Notes: generated by a model from the letters alone, not told the origin. Counted from the stretch's first letter, positions 11,295 through 20,712 are shown. The stretch is 64,000 bases of DNA from Meinhardsimonia xiamenensis (GCF_900102905.1 NZ_FNFV01000001.1:713931-777930); one strand, 5' to 3'. Made by a program: numbers and translations.

Positions 11295-12512
11295 ATGAAG
11301 ATGCGCACCCTGATCGGGGCGACGCTGGGCGCGGCGGCGCTGGCGGGACTCCTCTGGGCGGCCTTCCGGCCTCAGCCGGTGCCGGTGGATCTCGCTGAAG
11401 TGACCCGCGGCCCGATGCAGATCACCGTCGGCGCCGACGGGCGCACGCGCATCCGCGAGGTGTTCGAGGTGGCCGCGCCTTTCACCGGGCGCGCCGAGCG
11501 CTCGCCGGTGCGCGTGGGCGACCCGGTGGTGAAGGGCGAGACGGTGGTGGCGATCGTCCGCCCCGCCGCGCCGCCGCTTCTTGACGCGCGCGCGCGCCTC
11601 GAGGCTCAGGCGGCGGTGCGGGAGGCGGAGGCCGCGCTCGCCGCTGCGGCAAGCCGGGTCCGGCAGGCCGAGGAGGAACTTGACTACGCCCGCACCGAAT
11701 ATGAGCGCATCGTCAAGCTTGTGGAGCGCGGCGTGGCCAGCACCACACAGCTTGAGAACGCCCACCGCATTCTCAAGCTCAAGGAAGCGGCCCTTGACAC
11801 TGCGCGCTCGGAGGAGGCCCGCGCCCGCAGCGCGCTCGCCCGTGCCCGCGCCGCGCTTGTCGATCCCGAGGAGCTTGCCGAAGAGGGCGGCCCTTGCTGC
11901 GAGGGCTGCTGCCTCGAGATCCGCTCGCCCGCCGATGGCGTGGTGCTCGAGGTGGCGCAAATCAGCGCGCGGCCGGTGCAGATGGGAGAATTCCTCGTCT
12001 CGGTCGGGCGGCCCGACGACCTCGAGATCGTGGCCGATCTTCTTTCCGCCGACGCGGTGCGCCTGCCGCCCGACGCGCGGGCCAGCGTCGAACGGTGGGG
12101 CGGCGCCGAGGCTCTCGAAGCGCGGCTGAGGCGCATCGAGCCGGTGGCGCGCACCAAGGTCTCCGCCCTTGGGATTGAGGAGCAACGCGTGGATGCGATC
12201 TTCGACATTCTCACCCCTCCCGAGGAGCGCCCCGGCCTCGGCCATGGCTTTGCCGTCTATCTGCGCATCATCGAATGGGAGGCGGAAGATGTCGTGCAAT
12301 TGCCGCTGAGCGCGGTCTTTCGCGAGGGCGGCGAGTGGTTTGCCTTCACCGTGCGCGAGGGGCGCGCGCGCCGGGTCAGGGTGGAGCTTGGCCGGCGCAA
12401 TGGCGAGGTGGCAGAGCTTCTGTCAGGCTTGAGCGCGGGTGACGTGGTCATCGTTCACCCTTCCGACCGCGTGGTCGAGGGGGTGGAGATCGTCTCCCGC
12501 ACCTCAAGCTGA
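11295..12512 (+). CDS. HlyD/MacA-like periplasmic adaptor with a CCxxCC cysteine cluster
   Basis: 405 residues. One N-terminal anchor (about 5-24), a barrel-sandwich hybrid domain (50-90 and 207-240), a coiled-coil hairpin rich in Ala/Glu/Arg (about 97-190) and a C-terminal barrel. It is the membrane-fusion partner of the ABC permease 12 bases upstream. Four cysteines at residues 201, 202, 205 and 206 (CCEGCC, DNA 11895-11912) lie just where the hairpin returns to the hybrid domain. A pair of Cys there is familiar in related proteins, but I do not recall four. They could bind a metal or form disulfides in the periplasm. Confidence 0.88.
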   Translation: MKMRTLIGATLGAAALAGLLWAAFRPQPVPVDLAEVTRGPMQITVGADGRTRIREVFEVAAPFTGRAERSPVRVGDPVVKGETVVAIVRPAAPPLLDARARLEAQAAVREAEAALAAAASRVRQAEEELDYARTEYERIVKLVERGVASTTQLENAHRILKLKEAALDTARSEEARARSALARARAALVDPEELAEEGGPCCEGCCLEIRSPADGVVLEVAQISARPVQMGEFLVSVGRPDDLEIVADLLSADAVRLPPDARASVERWGGAEALEARLRRIEPVARTKVSALGIEEQRVDAIFDILTPPEERPGLGHGFAVYLRIIEWEAEDVVQLPLSAVFREGGEWFAFTVREGRARRVRVELGRRNGEVAELLSGLSAGDVVIVHPSDRVVEGVEIVSRTSS

Positions 12513-12520
12513 GCGCGGCG

Positions 12521-13294
12521 CTACCTTTCCCCGTCGAAGGCGCGCACTTCGATGCCTGCTGCTTCCAGCGCACTCCGCACGGCGCGGGCGATCTCCACCG
12601 CCGTCGGCCCGTCACCATGCAGGCAGATGGTGTCGATGCGCGTCGGGATGCGCTTGCCGCTCTCGGTGATGATGGCGCCCTCCTTTGCCATTGCCACCAT
12701 GCGCCGTGCGGCCTCCTCGGGGTCGTGGATCATGGCGCCGGGCTGGCTGCGATCGACGAGCGTGGCGTCGTCGTTGTAGGCGCGGTCGGCGAAAATCTCT
12801 CCCGCGCGCCGCGCCCCGAGCGCCGTGGCCGCGCGCTCCTGAGCGGTGGCAGCGATGGTCATGATGATGATGTCGGGTGCCACCTTCAGCGCCGCCTCGT
12901 AGCAGGCGCGCGCCATCGCCTCGTCTTCGGCGCACATGTTGGCCAGCGCGCCGTGCAGCTTCAGATGCCGCACCTCGCCGCCGACAAGCCGGGCAATCGC
13001 CTGTGCCGCGCCGAGCTGATAGGCGACGAGACTGGCCAGCCGGTCATGCGGGAGCGCCATGCGGCGGCGGCCGAAATCCTTCAGATCGTCGAAACCGGGA
13101 TGGGCGCCGATGCCGACGCCCTTCTCCACGGCAAGGCGCATGGTGCGTGCCATGTGGTCCGGATCGCCGGCATGGAAGCCGCAGGCGATGTTGGCCGAAG
13201 TGACGATGTCAAGGAGCGCCTCGTCATTGCCCATGCGCCAAGGGCCGAAGCTTTCACCCATGTCGGCGTTGAGATCGACGCGTTTGCCTGCCAT
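12521..13294 (-). CDS. pxpA: 5-oxoprolinase subunit A (LamB/YcsF family)
   Basis: 257 residues from the ATG at 13294, which gives the family start VDLNADMGESFG. The open frame extends about 280 bases further but into pxpC. The conserved ANIACGFHAGDP and HVKLHGALxNM-like (RHLKLHGALANM) motifs are present. PxpA, PxpB and PxpC together hydrolyse 5-oxo-L-proline to glutamate using ATP. Last gene of pxpBCA, 11 bases after pxpC. Confidence 0.95.
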   Translation of the reverse strand: MAGKRVDLNADMGESFGPWRMGNDEALLDIVTSANIACGFHAGDPDHMARTMRLAVEKGVGIGAHPGFDDLKDFGRRRMALPHDRLASLVAYQLGAAQAIARLVGGEVRHLKLHGALANMCAEDEAMARACYEAALKVAPDIIIMTIAATAQERAATALGARRAGEIFADRAYNDDATLVDRSQPGAMIHDPEEAARRMVAMAKEGAIITESGKRIPTRIDTICLHGDGPTAVEIARAVRSALEAAGIEVRAFDGER

Positions 13295-13305
13295 GGCACA
13301 TTTCC

Positions 13306-14328
13306 TCACTCTTGCGGCGGGTCGGTGGCCGAGATCACCCCGCCGATCAGCTGATACGCCAGAAGGTCGGGAATCTCGGCCGGATCGCGCACGAGCGGCC
13401 GCACCCGCGCCTTCAGCCCCGCCCGATCCTGCCGCGCGCGGGCCTCGGCGTCCACCGCCTCCTCGAGGCTGACGAAGGTAAAGCGCAGCTCCGCGCCAGC
13501 CGGAGCCTGGGCCACCCGCGGCAGGTCGGGCTCGATCACCGTGGCGATGCGCGGATAGCCGCCGGTGGTCTGGCACTCGGTCATCAGCACATAGGGCGCG
13601 CCGTCCCCCGTCACCTGCACATCGCCCGGCATGACCACCTCGGAGACGATGGTGAGCCCCGCCGCGCCCATGAAGCCCTCGCCTTCGGGGGTCAGCCGCA
13701 CGCCCATGCGGTTGGCGCGCATGTCGCGGGTGAAACGGGTGGCGGCGAAGCGGGCGCGTTCGCTCTCGGCAAAGAAATCGGCCTGAAGGCCGGGCAGCAC
13801 GCGCGCCACGCCGCCCGCAAATCGCGGCTCGGGCTCAACGCAGAGCCCCGCGCGCCCGGTTGAGGCGGGAGCGCCGAGAGGAAGGCGGTCGCCCGCGCGG
13901 ATCGCCCGCCCGATGCCGGCGACGAGATGCGCCGCGCGCGAGCCGAGCAGGGGCTCGGTGGCGATGCCCCCGGCAAGATGGAGATACCCCCACGCCCCTT
14001 CCTGCACCGCGCCGATCTCGAGCCGCGCGCCGGCGGGCAGGAGGTGGCTGGCGTTCCAGGCAATGGGGCGGCCGTCGATACGCGCGGCCATGCGCGCGCC
14101 GGTCAGCGCGATCTCGACATCGACCGTCACCTCGAACACCCCGCCCATGCCGCCCATCTCGAGAGCGGCACATGTCTCGGGCTGGCCGAGAAGCGCCGCC
14201 CCCTCCGAGAGTGCGAGCCGGTCCATCGCGCCGCCGCGCCCCAGCCCCTCGGCGAGCCATCCGGGCCGGCCCATGTCCTGCACCGTGACGGCAGGGCCCG
14301 CGGAGTGGACGATGAGTTCCGCGCTCAT
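13306..14328 (-). CDS. pxpC: 5-oxoprolinase subunit C (biotin-dependent carboxyltransferase/KipA family)
   Basis: 340 residues. The start at 14328 overlaps the pxpB stop by 4 bases and yields IVHSAGPAVTVQDMGRPGW, the typical PxpC N-terminus. The RxGWLxxGxxxGGAMD-type region and SNRMG-like RANRMGVRL are visible. It acts with PxpA and PxpB in 5-oxoproline cleavage. The order B-C-A and the tight spacing support a functional operon. Confidence 0.94.
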   Translation of the reverse strand: MSAELIVHSAGPAVTVQDMGRPGWLAEGLGRGGAMDRLALSEGAALLGQPETCAALEMGGMGGVFEVTVDVEIALTGARMAARIDGRPIAWNASHLLPAGARLEIGAVQEGAWGYLHLAGGIATEPLLGSRAAHLVAGIGRAIRAGDRLPLGAPASTGRAGLCVEPEPRFAGGVARVLPGLQADFFAESERARFAATRFTRDMRANRMGVRLTPEGEGFMGAAGLTIVSEVVMPGDVQVTGDGAPYVLMTECQTTGGYPRIATVIEPDLPRVAQAPAGAELRFTFVSLEEAVDAEARARQDRAGLKARVRPLVRDPAEIPDLLAYQLIGGVISATDPPQE

Positions 14329-15101
14329 CCGATCGCCTCCCAGGTGGCGCCGGCGTTGTCGGGGTCGGCGGCGCGCATCCGCTCCCACGCCTCGCGGGGG
14401 GTGTCGGTGAAGGTGACCTCGTCGCCGGGGCGCAGCGGAAAGGGGTTCTCGGCATCGGGGCGAAAGAGGCGGAAGGCGACCTGCCCAACATGCCGCCAGC
14501 CGGTCGGGTTTGCGGAGGTGAAGAGCGTGAGCTGCCGTATGGCAAGCACGAGCGCGCCCGCGGGCACCTGCGGGTTAAGCGCGGTCTGGCGCGGCAGGTT
14601 CCAGTGCTCGGGCAGCTCGCCCAGATAGGGCTGGCCCGGTGCGAAACCGATGGTCAGAACCCGCACGCGCGTGCCCGAGAGCTCTGCCCGCGCCGCCGCC
14701 TCGTCGAGCCCGGCGAGTGCGGCGGCCTCCGCAAGCTGCGGGGCGAGATCGCCTCCCCAGACGGTGGGAATGCGCCAGTGCCGTCGGCCATGGGGCAGGG
14801 GGGCGGCATACCAGTTGCGCGCGGTCATCAGGCGGGTAAGACGCGCCTCCATCTGCGCGTGCGGCACCGCGAGCGGGTCAAAGCGCAGGAAGGTTGAGAC
14901 AAGGCTTGACGTCGTCTCCTCCACCTCAAGCCAGTCTTCGGCCTCTATCGCGGCGCGGAAGGCAAGCGCGGCGCGGTTTGCGGGTTCGGTGAGCCTGTCG
15001 CCGAAGCTGACCAGGAGGCCCGAGAGACCGGCCCGGCGCAGGCGCGGAAAGCCACGGGCGGGCTGTTCGGGGCTGGCCGCATCACGAGCGTCGGACATCA
15101 C
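14325..15101 (-). CDS. pxpB: 5-oxoprolinase subunit B (KipI family allophanate hydrolase-like)
   Basis: 258 residues, first gene of the pxpBCA operon. The family motifs GDRLTEPANRAA, the central PTVWGGDLAPQL and FAPGQPYLGELPE are clear. PxpB binds ATP/substrate together with PxpC. Some 30 extra residues at the N-terminus precede the domain, so a later start is possible. Divergent from the cardiolipin synthase gene across about 300 bases. Confidence 0.92.
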   Translation of the reverse strand: MMSDARDAASPEQPARGFPRLRRAGLSGLLVSFGDRLTEPANRAALAFRAAIEAEDWLEVEETTSSLVSTFLRFDPLAVPHAQMEARLTRLMTARNWYAAPLPHGRRHWRIPTVWGGDLAPQLAEAAALAGLDEAAARAELSGTRVRVLTIGFAPGQPYLGELPEHWNLPRQTALNPQVPAGALVLAIRQLTLFTSANPTGWRHVGQVAFRLFRPDAENPFPLRPGDEVTFTDTPREAWERMRAADPDNAGATWEAIG

Positions 15102-15405
15102 GCTTCAACCTCGAAGCCGGAAAGAAAGATGCGAACAGGTGAAAAGCATCGCGCGGCGATGGGCAAGGCCCAGCCCTGCACTTTCAGGTGGTTGTTCGCC
15201 CGAGACACGGCAGGATTTCACCGCAAGACGCCAAGGGCCTCGGCGCCCTCGGCTGCCGGGGCCCGGTCACGGCCAACCGCGCGCAGGGCAAACCACTGCC
15301 CGTGCGTTTGCGGACAAAGGTAGCCGCGCGCCTTGCACTTGTCCCCAATCACGCCATCATCGCGGACCGAGACGGGAACACGATCAACCAGAGAGGCCGC
15401 AGCGA
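15102..15405. other. Intergenic region between pxpB and the cardiolipin synthase gene
   Basis: 304 bases between divergent genes. It must hold promoters for both directions, but I see no convincing -35/-10 pair, operator, riboswitch or small gene in it. Confidence 0.5.
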
Positions 15406-16758
15406 ATGGAACCTGTCACAGCCTATCTCTGGCCGCTGCTCGGCGGGTTGCTCGCGGCCGGCGCCGTGATTGTCGTGCTCGAACAGCGCCGCTCCCCCCA
15501 GTCGGCGGCGCTGTGGATCGTGTTCATCGTCACGATGCCATGGGTGGCGGTTCCGTTCTTCGTCATTCTCGGCTTTCGCAAGCGGGGCTCGGGATACCTG
15601 CCGATCCGCTTCAAGGGCATGCCGAGGGAAGCGGACGAACATCCCGTCGCAGAGACTTTCGCCCGGCTTGGAAGCGAGAGGGCGACCTCGGGCAACCGGA
15701 TGCTGCTGCACGGCCCGCCGGATCGGGCCTGGGCAAGCCTCGCCGCGCTGATCGACGAAGCCGAGGAGTCGATCGACGCGATGTTCTACCTGCTTGCCAA
15801 TGACGAGACGGGGCGCTGGTTCGTCCGCAGGCTCACCGAGAAGGCCCGGGAAGGGGTGCGTGTGCGCCTCAATCTCGACTGGTTCGGCGGCATGGTGCCC
15901 CGGCCGCGCCGTGAGCTCCGGGCCTTGCGGCGGGCCGGCGGCCAGCTGCGCTGGTTTTCGCCGTTCCTGCGCATGCCCGAGCGCGGGCACCTGAACCTGC
16001 GCAATCACCGCAAGATGGTCATCGCCGACCGCGCCCGGGTGTGGTTTGGCGGGCGGAACATCGCCGATGAGTACTTGCGCGGCTCGCCCGATTCCTGGGT
16101 CGACCTGACGGCAACCGTCACCGGGCCGGTGGTGCAGACCTTCATCGATGTCTTCGAAGCGGGATGGGACATCGACAACCCCGCACCGGACGTTCCCCCC
16201 TACAACCCGGTTCCCGAAACGGGAACGGCGGTGCTGCAGATGGTCCCGGCCGGACCGGATGAGCCCAGCGATGCGCTGCACGACGGGCTTGTCAACACCA
16301 TCCACCGTGCGCGCGAGCGGGTCTGGGTGGCGACGCCCTACTACGTGCCCACCGATGCGCTCGATCAGGCGCTGTCGGTTGCCGCGCGGCGGGGACTCGA
16401 TGTGCGGCTGCTGATCCCGGACCGGTCAAACCATCTCACCCCGGACCTTGCCCGTGGCAGCTACCTGCGCAGCCTTGCGCATGCCGGCGGTCGCATCCTG
16501 CGCTATGCCGGCAGCAACATGCATGCCAAGGTTCTTCTCATCGACGATGTCGGCATGATCGGAACGACCAACTTCGACACGCGCTCCATGCTGCTCAACT
16601 TCGAGTTGGCGCTCTTCGCCTATGATTCCGGCAGCCGCAGGGCGCTCGAGGAGTGGTTCGCCGAGGCCGAGACCCATTGCGAGGAGGGCATTCGACCGGT
16701 GAGCCTGCCCAGAAGGGTCATCGAGGGCGTCTTCCGCCTCGGCGCCCCGATTCTGTGA
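15406..16758 (+). CDS. cls: Cardiolipin synthase (phospholipase D family)
   Basis: 450 residues. Two N-terminal membrane helices (about 8-26 and 36-58) are followed by two PLD domains, each with an HKD motif: NHRKMVIADR and NMHAKVLLIDD, with GGRNIADEY and GTTNFDTRSM after them. This is the bacterial ClsA layout, joining phosphatidylglycerol units into cardiolipin at the inner membrane. The ATG at 15406 precedes a typical hydrophobic start; the frame is open for 750 bases upstream with no protein-like content. An endonuclease/phosphatase gene follows after 10 bases. Confidence 0.93.
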   Translation: MEPVTAYLWPLLGGLLAAGAVIVVLEQRRSPQSAALWIVFIVTMPWVAVPFFVILGFRKRGSGYLPIRFKGMPREADEHPVAETFARLGSERATSGNRMLLHGPPDRAWASLAALIDEAEESIDAMFYLLANDETGRWFVRRLTEKAREGVRVRLNLDWFGGMVPRPRRELRALRRAGGQLRWFSPFLRMPERGHLNLRNHRKMVIADRARVWFGGRNIADEYLRGSPDSWVDLTATVTGPVVQTFIDVFEAGWDIDNPAPDVPPYNPVPETGTAVLQMVPAGPDEPSDALHDGLVNTIHRARERVWVATPYYVPTDALDQALSVAARRGLDVRLLIPDRSNHLTPDLARGSYLRSLAHAGGRILRYAGSNMHAKVLLIDDVGMIGTTNFDTRSMLLNFELALFAYDSGSRRALEEWFAEAETHCEEGIRPVSLPRRVIEGVFRLGAPIL

Positions 16759-16768
16759 GAGACCGGCG

Positions 16769-17497
16769 ATGGACGCATTGCGCCTGCGTGTCGCCACCTA
16801 CAACATACGCAAGGCCGTTGGCCTTGACCGGCGCCGCGACCCCGAACGCATCATGCGCGTGATCGCCGCGCTCGACGCCGACATCGTCGCGCTGCAGGAA
16901 GCCGACCGCCGCCTGCCGCCCCGCGATCCGGTGCTTGACCGCGAGGAGCTGCGCGCGGTCACGGGCCTGCGTCCGGTTCCTTTCGAGCATGGCCGACGCA
17001 GCCTCGGCTGGCATGGCAATGGCATACTGGTGCGCGAGCATGTACGCATCATTTCCTGCGACCATCACGACCTGCCCGGCGTCGAGCCCCGCGGCGCGGT
17101 GCAGGCTCTGCTTGCCGTCGGCGGGCGCGAGATCAGGGTATTCGGCGTGCATCTTGGGCTGATGCGCGCCTCGCGCCGGGCGCAACTCTCGGCGCTCATC
17201 CGCCTGATGGGGCAGGACGAGGCGCACCCCACCCTCATTGCCGGCGACTTCAACGAACGTTCCCTCAAGGTGGGGCTTGGCCGCCTTGCCAGGCGCTTCA
17301 ACATCATCGATGCGGGGCCCACCTTTCACGCGCGCAGTCCGATCTTTCCCCTGGACCGCATCGCCGCCTCCCGCGAGTTCGCGCTGCTCAGCGCGCGTGT
17401 CGTTCGCGAGGCCGAGGCGCGTCTTGCCTCCGACCATCTGCCGATGGTGGCCGATTTCAGCTTGAGCGAAGCGCCCGCTGCGGAAGGCTGCGCGTGA
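16769..17497 (+). CDS. Endonuclease/exonuclease/phosphatase family protein
   Basis: 242 residues with all EEP active-site motifs: TYNIRKAVG (Asn), DIVALQEAD (Glu), FGVHLGL (His), IAGDFNERS (Asp, Asn) and LASDHLPMVAD (Asp-His). No signal peptide, so probably cytoplasmic. This group next to cardiolipin synthase is common in proteobacteria and may hydrolyse a phosphodiester of lipid or nucleic-acid origin. The substrate is unknown. Confidence 0.87.
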   Translation: MDALRLRVATYNIRKAVGLDRRRDPERIMRVIAALDADIVALQEADRRLPPRDPVLDREELRAVTGLRPVPFEHGRRSLGWHGNGILVREHVRIISCDHHDLPGVEPRGAVQALLAVGGREIRVFGVHLGLMRASRRAQLSALIRLMGQDEAHPTLIAGDFNERSLKVGLGRLARRFNIIDAGPTFHARSPIFPLDRIAASREFALLSARVVREAEARLASDHLPMVADFSLSEAPAAEGCA

Positions 17498-17531
17498 AAA
17501 GCCTGTCCTTGGGAGCCGGTCTCAACCCGGA

Positions 17532-18665
17532 TCAGCGGGCGGCGGCGTCACCCATCCCCGGCCAGCTGCTCCAGTCGGTGATGTCCGGGTAGTACTTCCG
17601 CCGCCAGGCGCGCACCCTTGGGTTCATCACGCGCCGCCAAAGGGGCGGGATCATCGCGGCGGTCGTCATCAGCGGATAGCTGAAGGGCAGCTGCGGCGCC
17701 TCGTCCTCGTCGTGGTTCTGCAGTAGCGGGAAGCGCCGGTCGGGCTTGTAGTGATGGTCCGAATGGCGCTGCAGGTTGATCAGAAGCCAGTTCGAGGCGC
17801 GGTGCGAAGCGTTCCAGGAATGGCGCGGCAGGACATGCTCGAAGCGGCCGTTGCCGAGATAGCGGCGGGTAAGGCCGTAGTGCTCGACGTAGTTGACAAG
17901 CTCGAGCTGCCAGATGGCCACGAACGCCTGAAAGGCGAAGAGACCCACGCCAACCCATCCCGACAGCGCATAGGCAAGTACGAGAAAGGCCAGCTGCAGC
18001 GCCCAGTAGCGCCAGAAGGGGTTTCGCCGATCCCACCAGGGCCGGCCCTTGCGCGCGAGGCGCTCGCGCTCGGCCCGGAAGGCCGAGGCAAGGCACTGGG
18101 GCAGAACGCGCACGAAGAAGCGGTGAAAGCCCTCGTTGTAACGCGCAGTCACCGCATCCCGCGGGGTGCCGACATACACATGGTGCACCAGCAGGTGCTC
18201 CGTGCGGAAGTGGCTGTAGAGAACGCTTGCCAGCAGTAGATCGGCGAGCCAGCGCTCAAGCCGGTTCTTCTGGTGCATCAGCTCGTGGGAGTAGTTGATC
18301 CCGATCGTGCCCGAGATCACCCCCATGCCGAAGAAGAGCGCGATCTTCTCCAGCGTGCCGAGATGCGGCGCGCGCGGCACATACCACAGCATCCACACCA
18401 GAAGCGCGAACTGCAGCGGGAACCAGATGAGCGTGATCAGCCGGTACCAGAACAGCGCCTCCTCCGGTGTCTGCGGGTCGGCGTTTTCCTCATAGCGGCC
18501 GGTGATCGCGTCAAGCAGGGTGAAGAGCCACCATGTTGCCACCGGCACCAGAAGGACGGCCCACCCCCCCTTGAGGGCGCCGTAGACCGCCAGCGGGATC
18601 AGCGCCAGCGACAGCCAGAACGGAAGAGCGTTGTGGAGACGTGCAACCTGCCTTGCGGGTATCAT
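17532..18665 (-). CDS. alkB: Alkane 1-monooxygenase (AlkB family)
   Basis: 377 residues, membrane-bound di-iron fatty-acid-hydroxylase superfamily. The histidine boxes are HELMH (127-131), EHLLVHH (156-162) and LQRHSDHH (298-305), with the AlkB signature NYVEHYGL (258-265). This combination separates AlkB and xylene monooxygenases from desaturases. The second box has Val where well-studied AlkBs have Gly (EHNxGHH); I believe this occurs in related marine strains. It hydroxylates medium-chain n-alkanes at the terminal carbon with rubredoxin as donor. No rubredoxin gene is nearby. Confidence 0.9.
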   Translation of the reverse strand: MIPARQVARLHNALPFWLSLALIPLAVYGALKGGWAVLLVPVATWWLFTLLDAITGRYEENADPQTPEEALFWYRLITLIWFPLQFALLVWMLWYVPRAPHLGTLEKIALFFGMGVISGTIGINYSHELMHQKNRLERWLADLLLASVLYSHFRTEHLLVHHVYVGTPRDAVTARYNEGFHRFFVRVLPQCLASAFRAERERLARKGRPWWDRRNPFWRYWALQLAFLVLAYALSGWVGVGLFAFQAFVAIWQLELVNYVEHYGLTRRYLGNGRFEHVLPRHSWNASHRASNWLLINLQRHSDHHYKPDRRFPLLQNHDEDEAPQLPFSYPLMTTAAMIPPLWRRVMNPRVRAWRRKYYPDITDWSSWPGMGDAAAR

Positions 18666-18703
18666 GCCGATGCCGAAACCTGTTTGGCCCCCAAGGCACG
18701 AGG

Positions 18704-19867
18704 TTAGCGCGCACTTCGTTCCCTTTCAATTCGCCCCGCTGCGGCATTTGGACAGCGGTCACGGGTCTCGGGTGCCGCGCAGTGGCCTTCCGGCACGTCG
18801 ACATCGACCCAAACGAGGTGGTGACGAAACCGCGCACTCTGCGGTTCGGGTTGTCTCGGCCACGCGACGCCGGCGCTGGTGACCGTCAGGCGCCGGTCGG
18901 GAAGGATGTAGGACAGGCGCAGATTGCCCGGGCCGTCCTCCGCATCATCGAGATCCGCGGTGTCGAGAGCCGGATCCCCCCGATGTCGGGCGTTTGCCCC
19001 TGCCTGCCGGCGCGCGGCGTGCAGCGCTGCCTCGCTGCGCGGGCGCGCGTCCTGCAGGCGGGGATGGGCGGCAAGCGTCCTGATCGCCTCATGTCGCCCC
19101 TCGCCATCGGCGGGGTCGAGATTGGCCAGGCCGAGCACGACCACGGGCGCCCCCGGCGGCGGCGTGGCGAGCCGCCCGTCGAGATAGGCGTGCCAGAATG
19201 CGATTTCGTCGTGGTTGCGTCGGCCGTTGAAATCCTCCGGCCCGTCGAAGACCGGCGCCGTTGCCGCAAAGGCCAGAAGGTGCAGCCGCGCGCCGCCAGG
19301 CAGGATCACCGGCACATCCCAATGGGCGGTCGATGACAGCCAGGGCCCGCCGTCCCCGGCGCGCCGCGCCTCCTCCACGCTGAGCAGGTGCCCCGGCAGC
19401 TCGGCCCATCGCAGCGCGGTGAAGTCGCGCATCATTCCCTCGTCAAGTCGAAGCCGCGAGAAAAGCGCCAGCCCGCCGGCTCCGCTGAAGCGCCCGTATC
19501 CGCGCGCATCCCGCGGCGTGCCCCGCCGGCCGTCGCCGTCGATATCGAGGGGCGTCCGCCAGCCTGCATTGGGGCGCCGGGAAAGGCGGTAGGGCAGCGT
19601 GAGCCCCGCCGCCTGCAGGCGCGCGGCGAAAGCGTCGAGGGCCTGTGCGCCGCTGTCCCAGTCGAAATTCGTCAGCAGAAGGATGTCGGGGCGAAGGGCG
19701 GCGATCCGCTCGATCACCGCCATGACCTGCCGCTCGCCCGCGAGAATGTCGCGCAGGAGAAGGCCCGGCCCCTCGCGCGAGAGCGGCGCGTGCCAAGTGG
19801 CGATGCGCAGCGATTCGCCCGAAGCCTCCCCGTTGGCGGCGAGCACTGCCGCCAGCAGGACAAGCAC
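18704..19867 (-). CDS. Secreted endonuclease/exonuclease/phosphatase-like protein with degenerate active site
   Basis: About 387 residues from a GTG at 19867, eight bases after the previous stop. That start gives a hydrophobic signal peptide (LVLLAAVLAANGEASG). The fold resembles an EEP domain: RIATWH in place of the Asn motif, DILLLTNFDWD in place of LQE, and LGLANLDPADGEGRHEA in place of GDFN. The usual Glu and the Asp of GDFN are replaced, while the DPxDGEGR and DARPRSEAA segments are kept. It may be a binding protein rather than a nuclease. Forms a pair with the membrane protein gene upstream; start uncertain. Confidence 0.68.
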   Translation of the reverse strand: MLVLLAAVLAANGEASGESLRIATWHAPLSREGPGLLLRDILAGERQVMAVIERIAALRPDILLLTNFDWDSGAQALDAFAARLQAAGLTLPYRLSRRPNAGWRTPLDIDGDGRRGTPRDARGYGRFSGAGGLALFSRLRLDEGMMRDFTALRWAELPGHLLSVEEARRAGDGGPWLSSTAHWDVPVILPGGARLHLLAFAATAPVFDGPEDFNGRRNHDEIAFWHAYLDGRLATPPPGAPVVVLGLANLDPADGEGRHEAIRTLAAHPRLQDARPRSEAALHAARRQAGANARHRGDPALDTADLDDAEDGPGNLRLSYILPDRRLTVTSAGVAWPRQPEPQSARFRHHLVWVDVDVPEGHCAAPETRDRCPNAAAGRIERERSAR

Positions 19868-19875
19868 GCGTCGGA

Positions 19876-20712
19876 TCAGACGGCCGGCTGGAACCCTGCC
19901 ACGGGCTGTGGCGCGCGGCGTCGGCGCATCGCAATCAGGCTTGCGATGCGACTCAGCGCGATGCCGCGCATCAGAAGGCTTGTCGGCAGAAACGCCCATG
20001 CCGCAGCGACCCAGATCATCGTCAGCGGATTTTCGACCTCGACGGTGCCAAGCACCGCAGCGGCGGCCCGCACCGCCGCAGGCACGAGAAATGGCACCAC
20101 GACCCCTAACGCGATGTAAACGCGGCCATCGCGCGTCAGGCGGGAGACGACATCCTCGCCGCGTGTCGGGTCGAAGGTGGGCAGATTGATCCACACGTTG
20201 AATGGGCCGGCGTTGAGCGGCCAGCGGCGGAACTGCACGAAATACGCGAACACCACCAGCGACGAGATCGACACGGTGTAGGCGATGGCGGCCGAGATGC
20301 GGAAACGTTCGGCCAGCGCGGGCGCGGCCGTTTCCGGCAGCATGAGCGCCGCCATCCGCACGGGACTGTAGGGAAAGTCGAGCAGATCGGCGAGTGCAAC
20401 GCCCGCCGTCACGATGACCCGGCTCACGTCGTTGGGCTGGATTTCGTGGCGCGCGACCATCGTCAGCGCGAACACGATCACGAGCAGCGTGACGTAGCGG
20501 ATCCGGTTGTAGGGGGGAGCGGCGCGGAACTCCACGATGCCGGGATAGACCGAACCGTATTCGAAGATCACGAGAGCCGCGGCGAAGATGGCCACAAGGG
20601 TGACGATCTGAATGGCGTCGTCCGAAATCCCCGGCATTGCCATCGAGGGCATGACGACCAGCAGCACCACCAGCACTGCGCGCAGAACCGCCCCTGTCAT
20701 GCGTGCAATCAC
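19876..20712 (-). CDS. Conserved membrane protein of unknown function
   Basis: 278 residues, about 6-7 hydrophobic segments, with a possible cleavable or anchoring N-terminal helix (residues 6-25). A loop with FEYGSVYPGIVEFRAAPPYNR and a second loop around FNVWINLPTFDPTRGEDVV are likely conserved. No enzyme motif recognised. Transcribed ahead of the degenerate EEP-like secreted protein, and probably co-functions with it at the envelope. An alternative ATG lies five codons in. Confidence 0.72.
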   Translation of the reverse strand: MIARMTGAVLRAVLVVLLVVMPSMAMPGISDDAIQIVTLVAIFAAALVIFEYGSVYPGIVEFRAAPPYNRIRYVTLLVIVFALTMVARHEIQPNDVSRVIVTAGVALADLLDFPYSPVRMAALMLPETAAPALAERFRISAAIAYTVSISSLVVFAYFVQFRRWPLNAGPFNVWINLPTFDPTRGEDVVSRLTRDGRVYIALGVVVPFLVPAAVRAAAAVLGTVEVENPLTMIWVAAAWAFLPTSLLMRGIALSRIASLIAMRRRRAPQPVAGFQPAV

